Assembly (NCBI RefSeq): GCF_032854445.1
Contig: NW_027018229.1
Span: 1-53,848, forward strand
Direction: 5' to 3'
Source of the DNA: Liolophura sinensis
Lineage: Eukaryota; Mollusca; Polyplacophora; Chitonida; Chitonidae
DNA: 53,848 nucleotides
The translations under genes were made by a program, and so were the position numbers. How positions within the stretch are numbered: the stretch's first letter is position 1; each line of letters opens with the position of its first letter. The notes beneath the pieces are model-generated. The model searched no databases, was not told where the DNA came from, and was given only the letters and a program-made list of their open reading frames with translations. This document shows, piece by piece, positions 20,801 through 32,832 of the stretch.

Positions 20801-23440
20801 CAGCTGTTGAAAAATTGCAAATTTCCTTGGTTTCCATGGAGTAAGAGCCGTTGCTGGGCACGTGATTTTGACATAAATGATGATTCAATTGTGGCTACAG
20901 CCAAAAGTATTGGTCGGAGAGCAACGCGGTTTGCACCATTCGATTTCTCGTCACAAAATACGTCGGATTAGCCTCTTACCAGCAGCATTGGAACATTTTT
21001 TTCCACTTTTGGATTTTTGCCTGGTCCTTTTGCTAATTGAAATCGGCTAAATGTACTATGTACAATCGAGACTGGTCATTACTATATTCAACTTTTGATT
21101 ATAAGTTATGTGCCCTTCGGTAGCCCAGAAGATGTCAAATCTTTGGGCCAAGCCCATTTAACTCACCCAGCAAATGTCTTACTTCTAAGTCGAAGATAAA
21201 CTCAATGTCTTTATCTACATGTAGAAAAACCACACCATTTTTATATAAAAAACACAAGGTACTTGATACAGTCTGCTGTAAAAAGTACAATTGAACACTG
21301 ACCCACATCAATAAGGTGCCAAAAGATGCGCAATTGGGTCAGCATCTCCAGCTGTTGAAAAATTGCAAATTTCCTTGGTTTCCATGGAGTAAGAGCCGTT
21401 GCTGGGCACGTGATTTTGACATAATGATGATCAATTGTGGCTACAGCCAAAAGTATTGGTCGGAGAGCAACGCGGTTTGCACCATTCGATTTCTCGTCAC
21501 AAAATACGTCGGATTAGCCTCTTACCAGCAGCATTGGAACATTTTTTCCCACTTTTGGATTTTTGCCTGGTCCTTTTGCTAATTGAAATCGGCTACATGT
21601 ACTATGTACAATCGCGACTGGTCATTACTATATTCAACTTTTGATTATAAGTTATGTGCCCTTCGGTTAGCCCAGAAGATGTCAAATCTTTGGGCCAAGC
21701 CCATTTAACTCACCCAGCAAATGTCTTACTTCTAAGTCGAAGATAAACTTAATCTCTTTATCTACATGTAGAAAAACCACACCATTTTTATATAAAAAAC
21801 ACAAGGTACTTGATACAGTCTGCTGTAAAAAGTACAATTGAACACTGACCCACATCAATAGGTGCCAAAGATGCGCAATTGGGTCAGGCATCTCCAGGTG
21901 TTGAAAAATTGGAAATTTCCTTGGTTTCCATGGAGTAAGAGCCGTTGCTGGGCACGTGATTTTGACATAAATGATGATTCAATTGTGGCTACAGCCAAAA
22001 GTATTGGTCGGAGAGCAACGCGGTTTGCACCCATTCGATTTCTCGTCACAAAATACGTCGGATTAGCCTCTTACCAGCAGCATTGGAACATTTTTTCCAC
22101 TTTTGGATTTTTGCCTGGTCCTTTTGCTCATTGAAATCGGCTACATGTACTATGTACAATCGCGACTGGTCATTACTATATTCAACTTTTGATTATAAGT
22201 TATGTGCCCTTCGGTAGCCCAGAAGATGTCAAATCTTTGGGCCAAGCCCATTTAACTCACCCAGCAAATGTCTTACTTCTAAGTCGAAGATAAACTCAAT
22301 CTCTTTATCTACATGTAGAAAAACCACACCATTTTTATATAAAAACCACAAGGTACTTGATACAGTCTGCTGTAAAAAGTACAATTGAACACTGACCCAC
22401 ATCAATAAGGTGCCAAAAGATGCGCAATTGGGTCAGGCATCTCCAGCTGTTGAAAATTGCAAATTTCTTGGTTTCCATGGAGTAAGAGCCGTTGCTGGCA
22501 CGTGATTTGACATAAATGATGATTCAATTGTGGCTACAGCCAAAAGTATTGGTCGGAGAGCAACGCGGTTTGCACCATTCGATTTCTCGTCACAAAATAC
22601 GTCGGATTAGCCTCTTACCAGCACGATTGGAGCATTTATTTTACTTTTGGATTTTTTGCCTGGTCCTTTTGCTAATTGAAATCGGCTACAGGTACTATGT
22701 ACAATCGCGACTGGTCATTACTATATTCAACTTTTGATTATAAGTTATGTGCCCTTCGGTAGCCCAGAAGATGTCAAATCTTTGGGCCAAGCCCATTTAA
22801 CTCACCCAGCAAATGTCTTACTTCTAAGTCGAAGATAAACTCAATGTCTTTATCTACATGTAGAAAAACCACACCATTTTTATATAAAAAACACAAGGTA
22901 CTTGATACAGTCTGCTGTAAAAAAGTACAATTGAACACTGACCCACATCAATAAGGTGCCAAAAGATGCGCAATTGGGTCAGGCATCTCCAGCTGTTGAA
23001 AAATTGCAAATTTCCTTGGTTTCCCATGGAGTAAGAGCGTTGCTGGGCACGTGATTTTGACATAAATGATGATTCAATTGTGGCTACAGCCAAAAGTATT
23101 GGTCGGAGAGCAACGCGGTTTGCACCATTCGATTTCTCGTCACAAAATACGTCGGATTAGCCTCTTACCAGCAGCATTGGAACATTTTTTCCACTTTTGG
23201 ATTTTTGCCTGGTCCTTTTGCTAATTGAAATCGGCTACATGTACTATGTACAATCGCGACTGGTCATTACTATATTCAACTTTTGATTATAAGTTATGTG
23301 CCCTTCGGTAGCCCAGAAGATGTCAAATCTTTGGGCCAAGCCCATTTAACTCACCCAGCAAATGTCTTACTTCTAAGTCGAAGATAAACTCAATGTCTTT
23401 ATCTACATGTAGAAAAACCACACCATTTTTTATATAAAAA
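17830..23440. other. Indel-rich segment, probable unpolished assembly
   Basis: Within m32-m42 I count roughly 40 one-base insertions or deletions in about 5.6 kb, plus a 4-base loss at about 17838. Examples: TGTGGGCTAC (extra G) near 18155 and 19799; GCGCATTGG (lost A) near 19688; GCTGGCACG (lost G) near 22497; TGATTTGAC (lost T) near 22506; CGGTTAGCC (extra T) near 21667. Most add or drop one base in a short homopolymer. Compared with m5-m12 the differences are mainly indels, with few substitutions. Monomer lengths range from 544 to 552 here, against 548-549 almost everywhere else. Residual long-read error fits better than natural divergence. Confidence 0.75.
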
Positions 23441-23514
23441 ACACAAGGTACTTGATACAGTCTGCTGTAAAAAGTACAATTGAACACTGACCCACATCAA
23501 TAAGGTGCCAAAAG
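21871..23514 (+). repeat. Trimer m40-m42, partial third copy of the m3-m4 pair
   Basis: Starts are 21871, 22420 and 22966. m40 has AGGTG/TTGG plus GCTCATT and m41 has the CACGATTGG form plus ACAGGTAC near 22690. That succession is otherwise found only at m3-m4 (1597-2694) and m30-m31 (16396-17492). m40 carries the intermediate TCAATCT allele, which joins one half of each of the two common forms. m41 has at least six one-base changes, including T to A inside its T run near 22638. m42 has an extra C before CATGG near 23024 and a lost C in GAGCGTT near 23038. Confidence 0.8.
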
Positions 23515-24610
23515 ATGCGCAATTGGGTCAGGCATCTCCAGCTGTTGAAAAATTGCAAATTTCCTTGGTTTCCATGGAGTAAGAGCCGTTGCTGGGCACG
23601 TGATTTTGACATAAATGATGATTCAATTGTGGCTACAGCCAAAAGTATTGGTCGGAGAGCAACGCGGTTTGCACCATTCGATTTCTCGTCAGAAAATACG
23701 TCGGATTAGCCTCTTACCAGCACGATTGGAGCATTTTTTTTACTTTTGGATTTTTGCCTGGTCCTTTTGCTCATTGAAATCGGCTACATGTACTATGTAC
23801 CATCGCGACTGGTCATTACTATATTCAACTTTTGATTATAAGTTATGTGCCCTTCGGTAGCCCAGAAGATGTCAAATCTTTGGGCCAAGCCCATTTAACT
23901 CACCCAGCAAATGTCTTACTTCTAAGTCGAAGATAAACTGAATCTCTTTATCTACATGTAGAAAAACCACACCATTTTTATATAAAAACCACAAGGTACT
24001 TGATACAGTCTGCTGTAAAAAGTACAATTGAACACTGACCCACATCAATAAGGTGCCAAAAGATGCGCAATTGGGTCAGGCATCTCCAGCTGTTGAAAAA
24101 TTGCAAATTTCCTTGGTTTCCATGGAGTAAGAGCCGTTGCTGGGCACGTGATTTTGACATAAATGATGATTCAATTGTGGCTACAGCCAAAAGTATTGGT
24201 CGGAGAGCAACGCGGTTTGCACCATTCGATTTCTCGTCACAAAATACGTCGGATTAGCCTCTTACCAGCAGCATTGGAACATTTTTTCCACTTTTGGATT
24301 TTTGCCTGGTCCTTTTGCTCATTGAAATCGGCTACATGTACTATGTACAATCGCGACTGGTCATTACTATATTCAACTTTTGATTATAAGTTATGTGCCC
24401 TTCGGTAGCCCAGAAGATGTCAAATCTTTGGGCCAAGCCCATTTAACTCACCCAGCAAATGTCTTACTTCTAAGTCGAAGATAAACTCAATGTCTTTATC
24501 TACATGTAGAAAAACCACACCATTTTTATATAAAAAACACAAGGTACTTGATACAGTCTGCTGTAAAAAGTACAATTGAACACTGACCCACATCAATAAG
24601 GTGCCAAAAG
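23515..24610 (+). repeat. HOR dimer m43-m44, opening the 17-monomer cycle
   Basis: m43 (23515) has the domain-specific GTCAGAAAAT allele near 23688, the CACGATTGG-T8 form and TACCATCG. m44 (24063) has GCTCATT with TCAATGT. The same pair recurs at m60-m61 (32833-33928), and the first two monomers of the pentamer at 30093 are of the same type. m43 alone has TGAATCT near 23939, a third state at a site that is otherwise C or T, and it has GCTCATT where m60 has GCTAATT. Confidence 0.85.
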
Positions 24611-27351
24611 ATGCGCAATTGGGTCAGGCATCTCCAGCTGTTGAAAAATATCAAATTTCCTTGGTTTCCATGGAGTAAGAGCCGTTGCTGGGCACGTGAT
24701 TTTGACATAAATGATGATTCAATTGTGGCTACAGCCAAAAGTATTGGTCGGAGAGCAACGCGGTTTGCACCATTCGATTTCTCGTCAGAAAATACGTCGG
24801 ATTAGCCTCTTACCAGCACGATTAGAGCATTTTTTTTACTTTTGGATTTTTGCCTGGTCCTTTTGCTAATTGAAATCGGCTACATGTACTATGTACCATC
24901 GCGACTGGTCATTACTATATTCAACTTTTGATTATAAGTTATGTGCCCTTCGGTAGCCCAGAAGATGTCAAATCTTTGGGCCAAGCCCATTTAACTCACC
25001 CAGCAAATGTCTTACTTCTAAGTCGAAGATAAACTTAATCTCTTTATCTACATGTAGAAAAACCACACCATTTTTGTATAAAAACCACAAGGTACTTGAT
25101 ACAGTCTGCTGTAAAAAGTACAATTGAACACTGACCCACATCAATAAGGTGCCAAAAGATGCGCAATTGGGTCAGGCATCTCCAGCTGTTGAAAAATTGC
25201 AAATTTCCTTGGTTTCCATGGAGTAAGAGCCGTTGCTGGGCACGTGATTTTGACATAAATGATGATTCAATTGTGGCTACAGCCAAAAGTATTGGTCGGA
25301 GAGCAACGCGGTTTGCACCATTCGATTTCTCGTCACAAAATACGTCAGATTAGCCTCTTACCAGCAGCATTGGAACATTTTTTCCACTTTTGGATTTTTG
25401 CCTGGTCCTTTTGCTAATTGAAATCGGCTACATGTACTATGTACCATCGCGACTGGTCATTACTATATTCAACTTTTGATTATAAGTTATGTGCCCTTCG
25501 GTAGCCCAGAAGATGTCAAATCTTTGGGCCAAGCCCATTTAACTCACCCAGCAAATGTCTTACTTCTAAGTCGAAGATAAACTCAATGTCTTTATCTACA
25601 TGTAGAAAAACCACACCATTTTTATATAAAAAACACAAGGTACTTGATACAGTCTGCTGTAAAAAGTACAATTGAACACTGACCCACATCAATAAGGTGC
25701 CAAAAGATGCGCAATTGGGTCAGGCATCTTTAGCTGTTGAAAAATTGCAAATTTCCTTGGTTTCCATGGAGTAAGAGCCGTTGCTGGGCACGTGATTTTG
25801 ACATAAATGATGATTCAATTGTGGCTACAGCCAAAAGTATTGGTCGGAGAGCAACGCGGTTTGCACCATTCGATTTCTCGTCACAAAATACGTCGGATTA
25901 GCCTCTTACCAGCAGCATTGGAACATTTTTTCCACTTTTGGATTTTTGCCTGGTCCTTTTGCTAATTGAAATCGGCTACATGTACTATGTACAATCGCGA
26001 CTGGTCATTACTATATTCAACTTTTGATTATAAGTTATGTGCCCTTCGGTAGCCCAGAAGATGTCAAATCTTTGGGCCAAGCCCATTTAACTCACCCAGC
26101 AAATGTCTTACTTCTAAGTCGAAGATAAACTCAATGTCTTTATCTACATGTAGAAAAACCACACCATTTTTATATAAAAAACACAAGGTACTTGATACAG
26201 TCTGCTGTAAAAAGTACAATTGAACACTGACCCACATCAATAAGGTGCCAAAAGATGCGCAATTGGGTCAGGCATCTCCAGCTGTTGAAAAATTGCAAAT
26301 TTCCTTGGTTTCCATGGAGTAAGAGCCGTTGCTGGGCACGTGATTTTGACATAAATGATGATTCAATTGTGGCTACAGCCAAAAGTATTGGTCGGAGAGC
26401 AACGCGGTTTGCACCATTCGATTTCTCGTCACAAAATACGTCGGATTAGCCTCTTACCAGCACGATTGGAGCATTTTTTTTTACTTTTGGATTTTTGCCT
26501 GGTCCTTTTGCTAATTGAAATCGGCTACATGTACTATGTACAATCGCGACTGGTCATTACTATATTCAACTTTTGATTATAAGTTATGTGCCCTTCGGTA
26601 GCCCAGAAGACGTCAAATCTTTGGGCCAAGCCCATTTAACTCACCCAGCAAATGTCTTACTTCTAAGTCGAAGATAAACTCAATGTCTTTGTCTACATGT
26701 AGAAAAACCACACCATTTTTATATAAAAAACACAAGGTACTTGATACAGTCTGCTGTAAAAAGTACAATTGAACACTGACCCACATCAATAAGGTGCCAA
26801 AAGATGCGCAATTGGGTCAGGCATCTCCAGCTGTTGAAAAATTGCAAATTTCCTTGGTTTCCATGGAGTAAGAGCCGTTGCTGGGCACGTGATTTTGACA
26901 TAAATGATGATTCAATTGTGGCTACAGCCAAAAGTATTGGTCGGAGAGCAACGCGGTTTGCACCATTCGATTTCTCGTCACAAAATACGTCGGATTAGCC
27001 TCTTACCAGCAGCATTGGAACATTTTTTCCACTTTTGGATTTTTGCCTGGTCCTTTTGCTAATTGAAATCGGCTACATGTACTATGTACAATCGCGACTG
27101 GTCATTACTATATTCAACTTTTGATTATAAGTTATGTGCCCTTCGGTAGCCCAGAAGATGTCAAATCTTTGGGCCAAGCCCATTTAACTCACCCAGCAAA
27201 TGTCTTACTTCTAAGTCGAAGATAAACTCAATGTCTTTATCTACATGTAGAAAAACCACACCATTTTTATATAAAAAACACAAGGTACTTGATACAGTCT
27301 GCTGTAAAAAGTACAATTGAACACTGACCCACATCAATAAGGTGCCAAAAG
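24611..27351 (+). repeat. Pentamer HOR, copy a (m45-m49, 2,741 bp)
   Basis: Starts are 24611, 25159, 25707, 26255 and 26804. In order: m45 has AATATCAAA, GTCAGAAAAT, CACGATTAGAG, TACCATCG and TTGTATAAAA near 25075; m46 has TACGTCAGAT and TACCATCG; m47 has CTTTAGCTG near 25729; m48 has a T9 run and GACGTC; m49 is the plain type. The same five-step order follows immediately in copy b with only a handful of base differences. Confidence 0.93.
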
Positions 27352-30092
27352 ATGCGCAATTGGGTCAGGCATCTCCAGCTGTTGAAAAATTTCAAATTTC
27401 CTTGGTTTCCATGGAGTAAGAGCCGATGCTGGGCACGTGATTTTGACATAAATGATGATTCAATTGTGGCTACAGCCAAAAGTATTGGTCGGAGAGCAAC
27501 GCGGTTTGCACCATTCGATTTCTCGTCAGAAAATACGTCGGATTAGCCTCTTACCAGCACGATTAGAGCATTTTTTTTACTTTTGGATTTTTGCCTGGTC
27601 CTTTTGCTAATTGAAATCGGCTACATGTACTATGTACCATCGCGACTGGTCATTACTATATTCAACTTTTGATTATAAGTTATGTGCCCTTCGGTAGCCC
27701 AGAAGATGTCAAATCTTTGGGCCAAGCCCATTTAACTCACCCAGCAAATGTCTTACTTCTAAGTCGAAGATAAACTTAATCTCTTTATCTACATGTAGAA
27801 AAACCACACCATTTTTGTATAAAAACCACAAGGTACTTGATACAGTCTGCTGTAAAAAGTACAATTGAACACTGACCCACATCAATAAGGTGCCAAAAGA
27901 TGCGCAATTGGGTCAGGCATCTCCAGCTGTTGAAAAATTGCAAATTTCCTTGGTTTCCATGGAGTAAGAGCCGTTGCTGGGCACGTGATTTTGACATAAA
28001 TGATGATTCAATTGTGGCTACAGCCAAAAGTATTGGTCGGAGAGCAACGCGGTTTGCACCATTCGATTTCTCGTCACAAAATACGTCAGATTAGCCTCTT
28101 ACCAGCAGCATTGGAACATTTTTTCCACTTTTGGATTTTTGCCTGGTCCTTTTGCTAATTGAAATCGGCTACATGTACTATGTACCATCGCGACTGGTCA
28201 TTACTATATTCAACTTTTGATTATAAGTTATGTGCCCTTCGGTAGCCCAGAAGATGTCAAATCTTTGGGCCAAGCCCATTTAACTCACCCAGCAAATGTC
28301 TTACTTCTAAGTCGAAGATAAACTCAATGTCTTTATCTACATGTAGAAAAACCACACCATTTTTATATAAAAAACACAAGGTACTTGATACAGTCTGCTG
28401 TAAAAAGTACAATTGAACACTGACCCACATCAATAAGGTGCCAAAAGATGCGCAATTGGGTCAGGCATCTTTAGCTGTTGAAAAATTGGAAATTTCCTTG
28501 GTTTCCATGGAGTAAGAGCCGTTGCTGGGCACGTGATTTTGACATAAATGATGATTCAATTGTGGCTACAGCCAAAAGTATTGGTCGGAGAGCAACGCGG
28601 TTTGCACCATTCGATTTCTCGTCACAAAATACGTCGGATTAGCCTCTTACCAGCAGCATTGGAACATTTTTTCCACTTTTGGATTTTTGCCTGGTCCTTT
28701 TGCTAATTGAAATCGGCTACATGTACTATGTACAATCGCGACTGGTCATTACTATATTCAACTTTTGATTATAAGTTATGTGCCCTTCGGTAGCCCAGAA
28801 GATGTCAAATCTTTGGGCCAAGCCCATTTAACTCACCCAGCAAATGTCTTACTTCTAAGTCGAAGATAAACTCAATGTCTTTATCTACATGTAGAAAAAC
28901 CACACCATTTTTATATAAAAAACACAAGGTACTTGATACAGTCTGCTGTAAAAAGTACAATTGAACACTGACCCACATCAATAAGGTGCCAAAAGATGCG
29001 CAATTGGGTCAGGCATCTCCAGCTGTTGAAAAATTGCAAATTTCCTTGGTTTCCATGGAGTAAGAGCCGTTGCTGGGCACGTGATTTTGACATAAATGAT
29101 GATTCAATTGTGGCTACAGCCAAAAGTATTGGTCGGAGAGCAACGCGGTTTGCACCATTCGATTTCTCGTCACAAAATACGTCGGATTAGCCTCTTACCA
29201 GCACGATTGGAGCATTTTTTTTTACTTTTGGATTTTTGCCTGGTCCTTTTGCTAATTGAAATCGGCTACATGTACTATGTACAATTGCGACTGGTCATTA
29301 CTATATTCAACTTTTGATTATAAGTTATGTGCCCTTCGGTAGCCCAGAAGACGTCAAATCTTTGGGCCAAGCCCATTTAACTCACCCAGCAAATGTCTTA
29401 CTTCTAAGTCGAAGATAAACTCAATGTCTTTATCTACATGTAGAAAAACCACACCATTTTTATATAAAAAACACAAGGTACTTGATACAGTCTGCTGTAA
29501 AAAGTACAATTGAACACTGACCCACATCAATAAGGTGCCAAAAGATGCGCAATTGGGTCAGGCATCTCCAGCTGTTGAAAAATTGCAAATTTCCTTGGTT
29601 TCCATGGAGTAAGAGCCGTTGCTGGGCACGTGATTTTGACATAAATGATGATTCAATTGTGGCTACAGCCAAAAGTATTGGTCGGAGAGCAACGCGGTTT
29701 GCACCATTCGATTTCTCGTCACAAAATACGTCGGATTAGCCTCTTACCAGCAGCATTGGAACATTTTTTCCACTTTTGGATTTTTGCCTGGTCCTTTTGC
29801 TAATTGAAATCGGCTACATGTACTATGTACAATCGCGACTGGTCATTACTATATTCAACTTTTGATTATAAGTTATGTGCCCTTCGGTAGCCCAGAAGAT
29901 GTCAAATCTTTGGGCCAAGCCCATTTAACTCACCCAGCAAATGTCTTACTTCTAAGTCGAAGATAAACTCAATGTCTTTATCTACATGTAGAAAAACCAC
30001 ACCATTTTTATATAAAAAACACAAGGTACTTGATACAGTCTGCTGTAAAAAGTACAATTGAACACTGACCCACATCAATAAGGTGCCAAAAG
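27352..30092 (+). repeat. Pentamer HOR, copy b (m50-m54, 2,741 bp)
   Basis: Starts are 27352, 27900, 28448, 28996 and 29545. It is the same length as copy a and has the same allele order, including the rare TTGTATAAAA near 27816 and CTTTAGCTG near 28469. Differences found by eye from copy a: TTTCAAA instead of TATCAAA and GCCGATGCTG in m50, TTGG instead of TTGC in m52, ACAATTGCG in m53, and reversal of the TTTGTCTAC change seen in m48. That is about five substitutions in 2.7 kb. Confidence 0.93.
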
Positions 30093-32832
30093 ATGCGCAA
30101 TTGGGTCAGGCATCTCCAGCTGTTGAAAAATTTCAAATTTCCTTGGTTTCCATGGAGTAAGAGCCGTTGCTGGGCACGTGATTTTGACATAAATGATGAT
30201 TCAATTGTGGCTACAGCCAAAAGTATTGGTCGGAGAGCAACGCGGTTTGCACCATTCGATTTCTCGTCAGAAAATACGTCGGATTAGCCTCTTACCAGCA
30301 CGATTGGAGCATTTTTTTTACTTTTGGATTTTTGCCTGGTCCTTTTGCTAATTGAAATCGGCTACATGTACTATGTACCATCGCGACTGGTCATTACTAT
30401 ATTCAACTTTTGATTATAAGTTATGTGCCCTTCGGTAGCCCAGAAGATGTCAAATCTTTGGGCCAAGCCCATTTAACTCACCAGCAAATGTCTTACTTCT
30501 AAGTCGAAGATAAACTTAATCTCTTTATCTACATGTAGAAAAACCACACCATTTTTATATAAAAAACACAAGGTACTTGATACAGTCTGCTGTAAAAAGT
30601 ACAATTGAACACTGACCCACATCAATAAGGTGCCAAAAGATGCGCAATTGGGTCAGGCATCTCCAGCTGTTGAAAAATTGCAAATTTCCTTGGTTTCCAT
30701 GGAGTAAGAGCCGTTGCTGGGCACGTGATTTTGACATAAATGATGATTCAATTGTGGCTACAGCCAAAAGTATTGGTCGGAGAGCAACGCGGTTTGCACC
30801 ATTCGATTTCTCGTCACAAAATACGTCGGATTAGCCTCTTACCAGCAGCATTGGAACATTTTTTCCACTTTTGGATTTTTGCCTGGTCCTTTTGCTCATT
30901 GAAATCGGCTACATGTACTATGTACAATCGCGACTGGTCATTACTATATTCAACTTTTGATTATAAGTTATGTGCCCTTCGGTAGCCCAGAAGATGTCAA
31001 ATCTTTGGGCCAAGCCCATTTAACTCACCCAGCAAATGTCTTACTTCTAAGTCGAAGATAAACTCAATGTCTTTATCTACATGTAGAAAAACCACACCAT
31101 TTTTATATAAAAAACACAAGGTACTTGATACAGTCTGCTGTAAAAAGTACAATTGAACACTGACCCACATCAATAAGGTGCCAAAAGATGCGCAATTGGG
31201 TCAGGCATCTCCAGCTGTTGAAAAATTGGAAATTTCCTTGGTTTCCATGGAGTAAGAGCCGTTGCTGGGCACGTGATTTTGACATAAATGATGATTCAAT
31301 TGTGGCTACAGCCAAAAGTATTGGTCGGAGAGCAACGCGGTTTGCACCATTCGATTTCTCGTCACAAAATACGTCGGATTAGCCTCTTACCAGCACGATT
31401 GGAGCATTTTTTTTACTTTTGGATTTTTGCCTGGTCCTTTTGCTAATTGAAATCGGCTACATGTACTATGTACAATCGCGACTGGTCATTACTATATTCA
31501 ACTTTTGATTATAAGTTATGTGCCCTTCGGTAGCCCAGAAGACGTCAAATCTTTGGGCCAAGCCCATTTAACTCACCCAGCAAATGTCTTACTTCTAAGT
31601 CGAAGATAAACTCAATGTCTTTATCTACATGTAGAAAAACCACGCCATTTTTATATAAAAAACACAAGGTACTTGATACAGTCTGCTGTAAAAAGTACAA
31701 TTGAACACTGACCCACATCAATAAGGTGCCAAAAGATGCGCAATTGGGTCAGGCATCTCCAGCTGTTGAAAAATTGCAAATTTCCTTGGTTTCCATGGAG
31801 TAAGAGCCGTTGCTGGGCACGTGATTTTGACATAAATGATGATTCAATTGTGGCTACAGCCAAAAGTATTGGTCGGAGAGCAACGCGGTTTGCACCATTC
31901 GATTTCTCGTCACAAAATACGTCGGATTAGCCTCTTACCAGCACGATTGGAGCATTTTTTTTTACTTTTGGATTTTTGCCTGGTCCTTTTGCTAATTGAA
32001 ATCGGCTACATGTACTATGTACAATCGCGACTGGTCATTACTATATTCAACTTTTGATTATAAGTTATGTGCCCTTCGGTAGCCCAGAAGACGTCAAATC
32101 TTTGGGCCAAGCCCATTTAACTCACCCAGCAAATGTCTTACTTCTAAGTCGAAGATAAACTCAATGTCTTTATCTACATGTAGAAAAACCACACCATTTT
32201 TATATAAAAAACACAAGGTACTTGATACAGTCTGCTGTAAAAAGTACAATTGAACACTGACCCACATCAATAAGGTGCCAAAAGATGCGCAATTGGGTCA
32301 GGCATCTCCAGCTGTTGAAAAATTGCAAATTTCCTTGGTTTCCATGGAGTAAGAGCCGTTGCTGGGCACGTGATTTTGACATAAATGATGATTCAATTGT
32401 GGCTACAGCCAAAAGTATTGGTCGGAGAGCAACGCGGTTTGCACCATTCGATTTCTCGTCACAAAATACGTCGGATTAGCCTCTTACCAGCAGCATTGGA
32501 ACATTTTTTCCACTTTTGGATTTTTGCCTGGTCCTTTTGCTAATTGAAATCGGCTACATGTACTATGTACAATCGCGACTGGTCATTACTATATTCAACT
32601 TTTGATTATAAGTTATGTGCCCTTCGGTAGCCCAGAAGATGTCAAATCTTTGGGCCAAGCCCATTTAACTCACCCAGCAAATGTCTTACTTCTAAGTCGA
32701 AGATAAACTCAATGTCTTTATCTACATGTAGAAAAACCACACCATTTTTATATAAAAAACACAAGGTACTTGATACAGTCTGCTGTAAAAAGTACAATTG
32801 AACACTGACCCACATCAATAAGGTGCCAAAAG
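30093..32832 (+). repeat. Pentamer HOR, copy c, divergent first half (m55-m59, 2,740 bp)
   Basis: Starts are 30093, 30640, 31188, 31736 and 32285. m55-m56 are of the m43-m44 dimer type (GTCAGAAAAT with CACGATTGG, then GCTCATT). m57 has TTGG, CACGATTGG-T8 and GACGTC and has no exact partner in copies a or b. m58-m59 (T9 plus GACGTC, then plain) match m48-m49 and m53-m54. The copy thus looks like a dimer front joined to a pentamer back. A one-base deletion in CTCACCAGC (about 30479) and ACCACGCCA near 31643 are private changes. Confidence 0.85.

Larger units (their letters stand above)
14752..21870 (+). repeat. 13-monomer block, copy 2 (m27-m39)
   Basis: Starts are 14752, 15300, 15848, 16396, 16945, 17493, 18037, 18589, 19136, 19682, 20230, 20777 and 21326. 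Window base 1 aligns with base 14801. Rare alleles match copy 1 monomer by monomer: TACGTCAGAT in m27; AGGTG/TTGG/GCTCATT in m30; ACAGGTAC in m31 (about 17218); CTGATCC in m34 (18831, exactly 14,800 from its partner); the CTGCATG/TACCATCG haplotype in m37; CTAAATG with CGAGACTGG in m38. From 14.8 to about 17.8 kb the copies are almost identical. From there on copy 2 carries many one-base indels. Similarity stops after m39, because m40 does not match m13. Confidence 0.92.

Noticed and set aside
20777-21450. Frameshifted pseudogenes in the 18-23 kb region
   Set aside because: The apparent frameshifts are one-base indels in non-coding repeat monomers and are more likely sequence errors.
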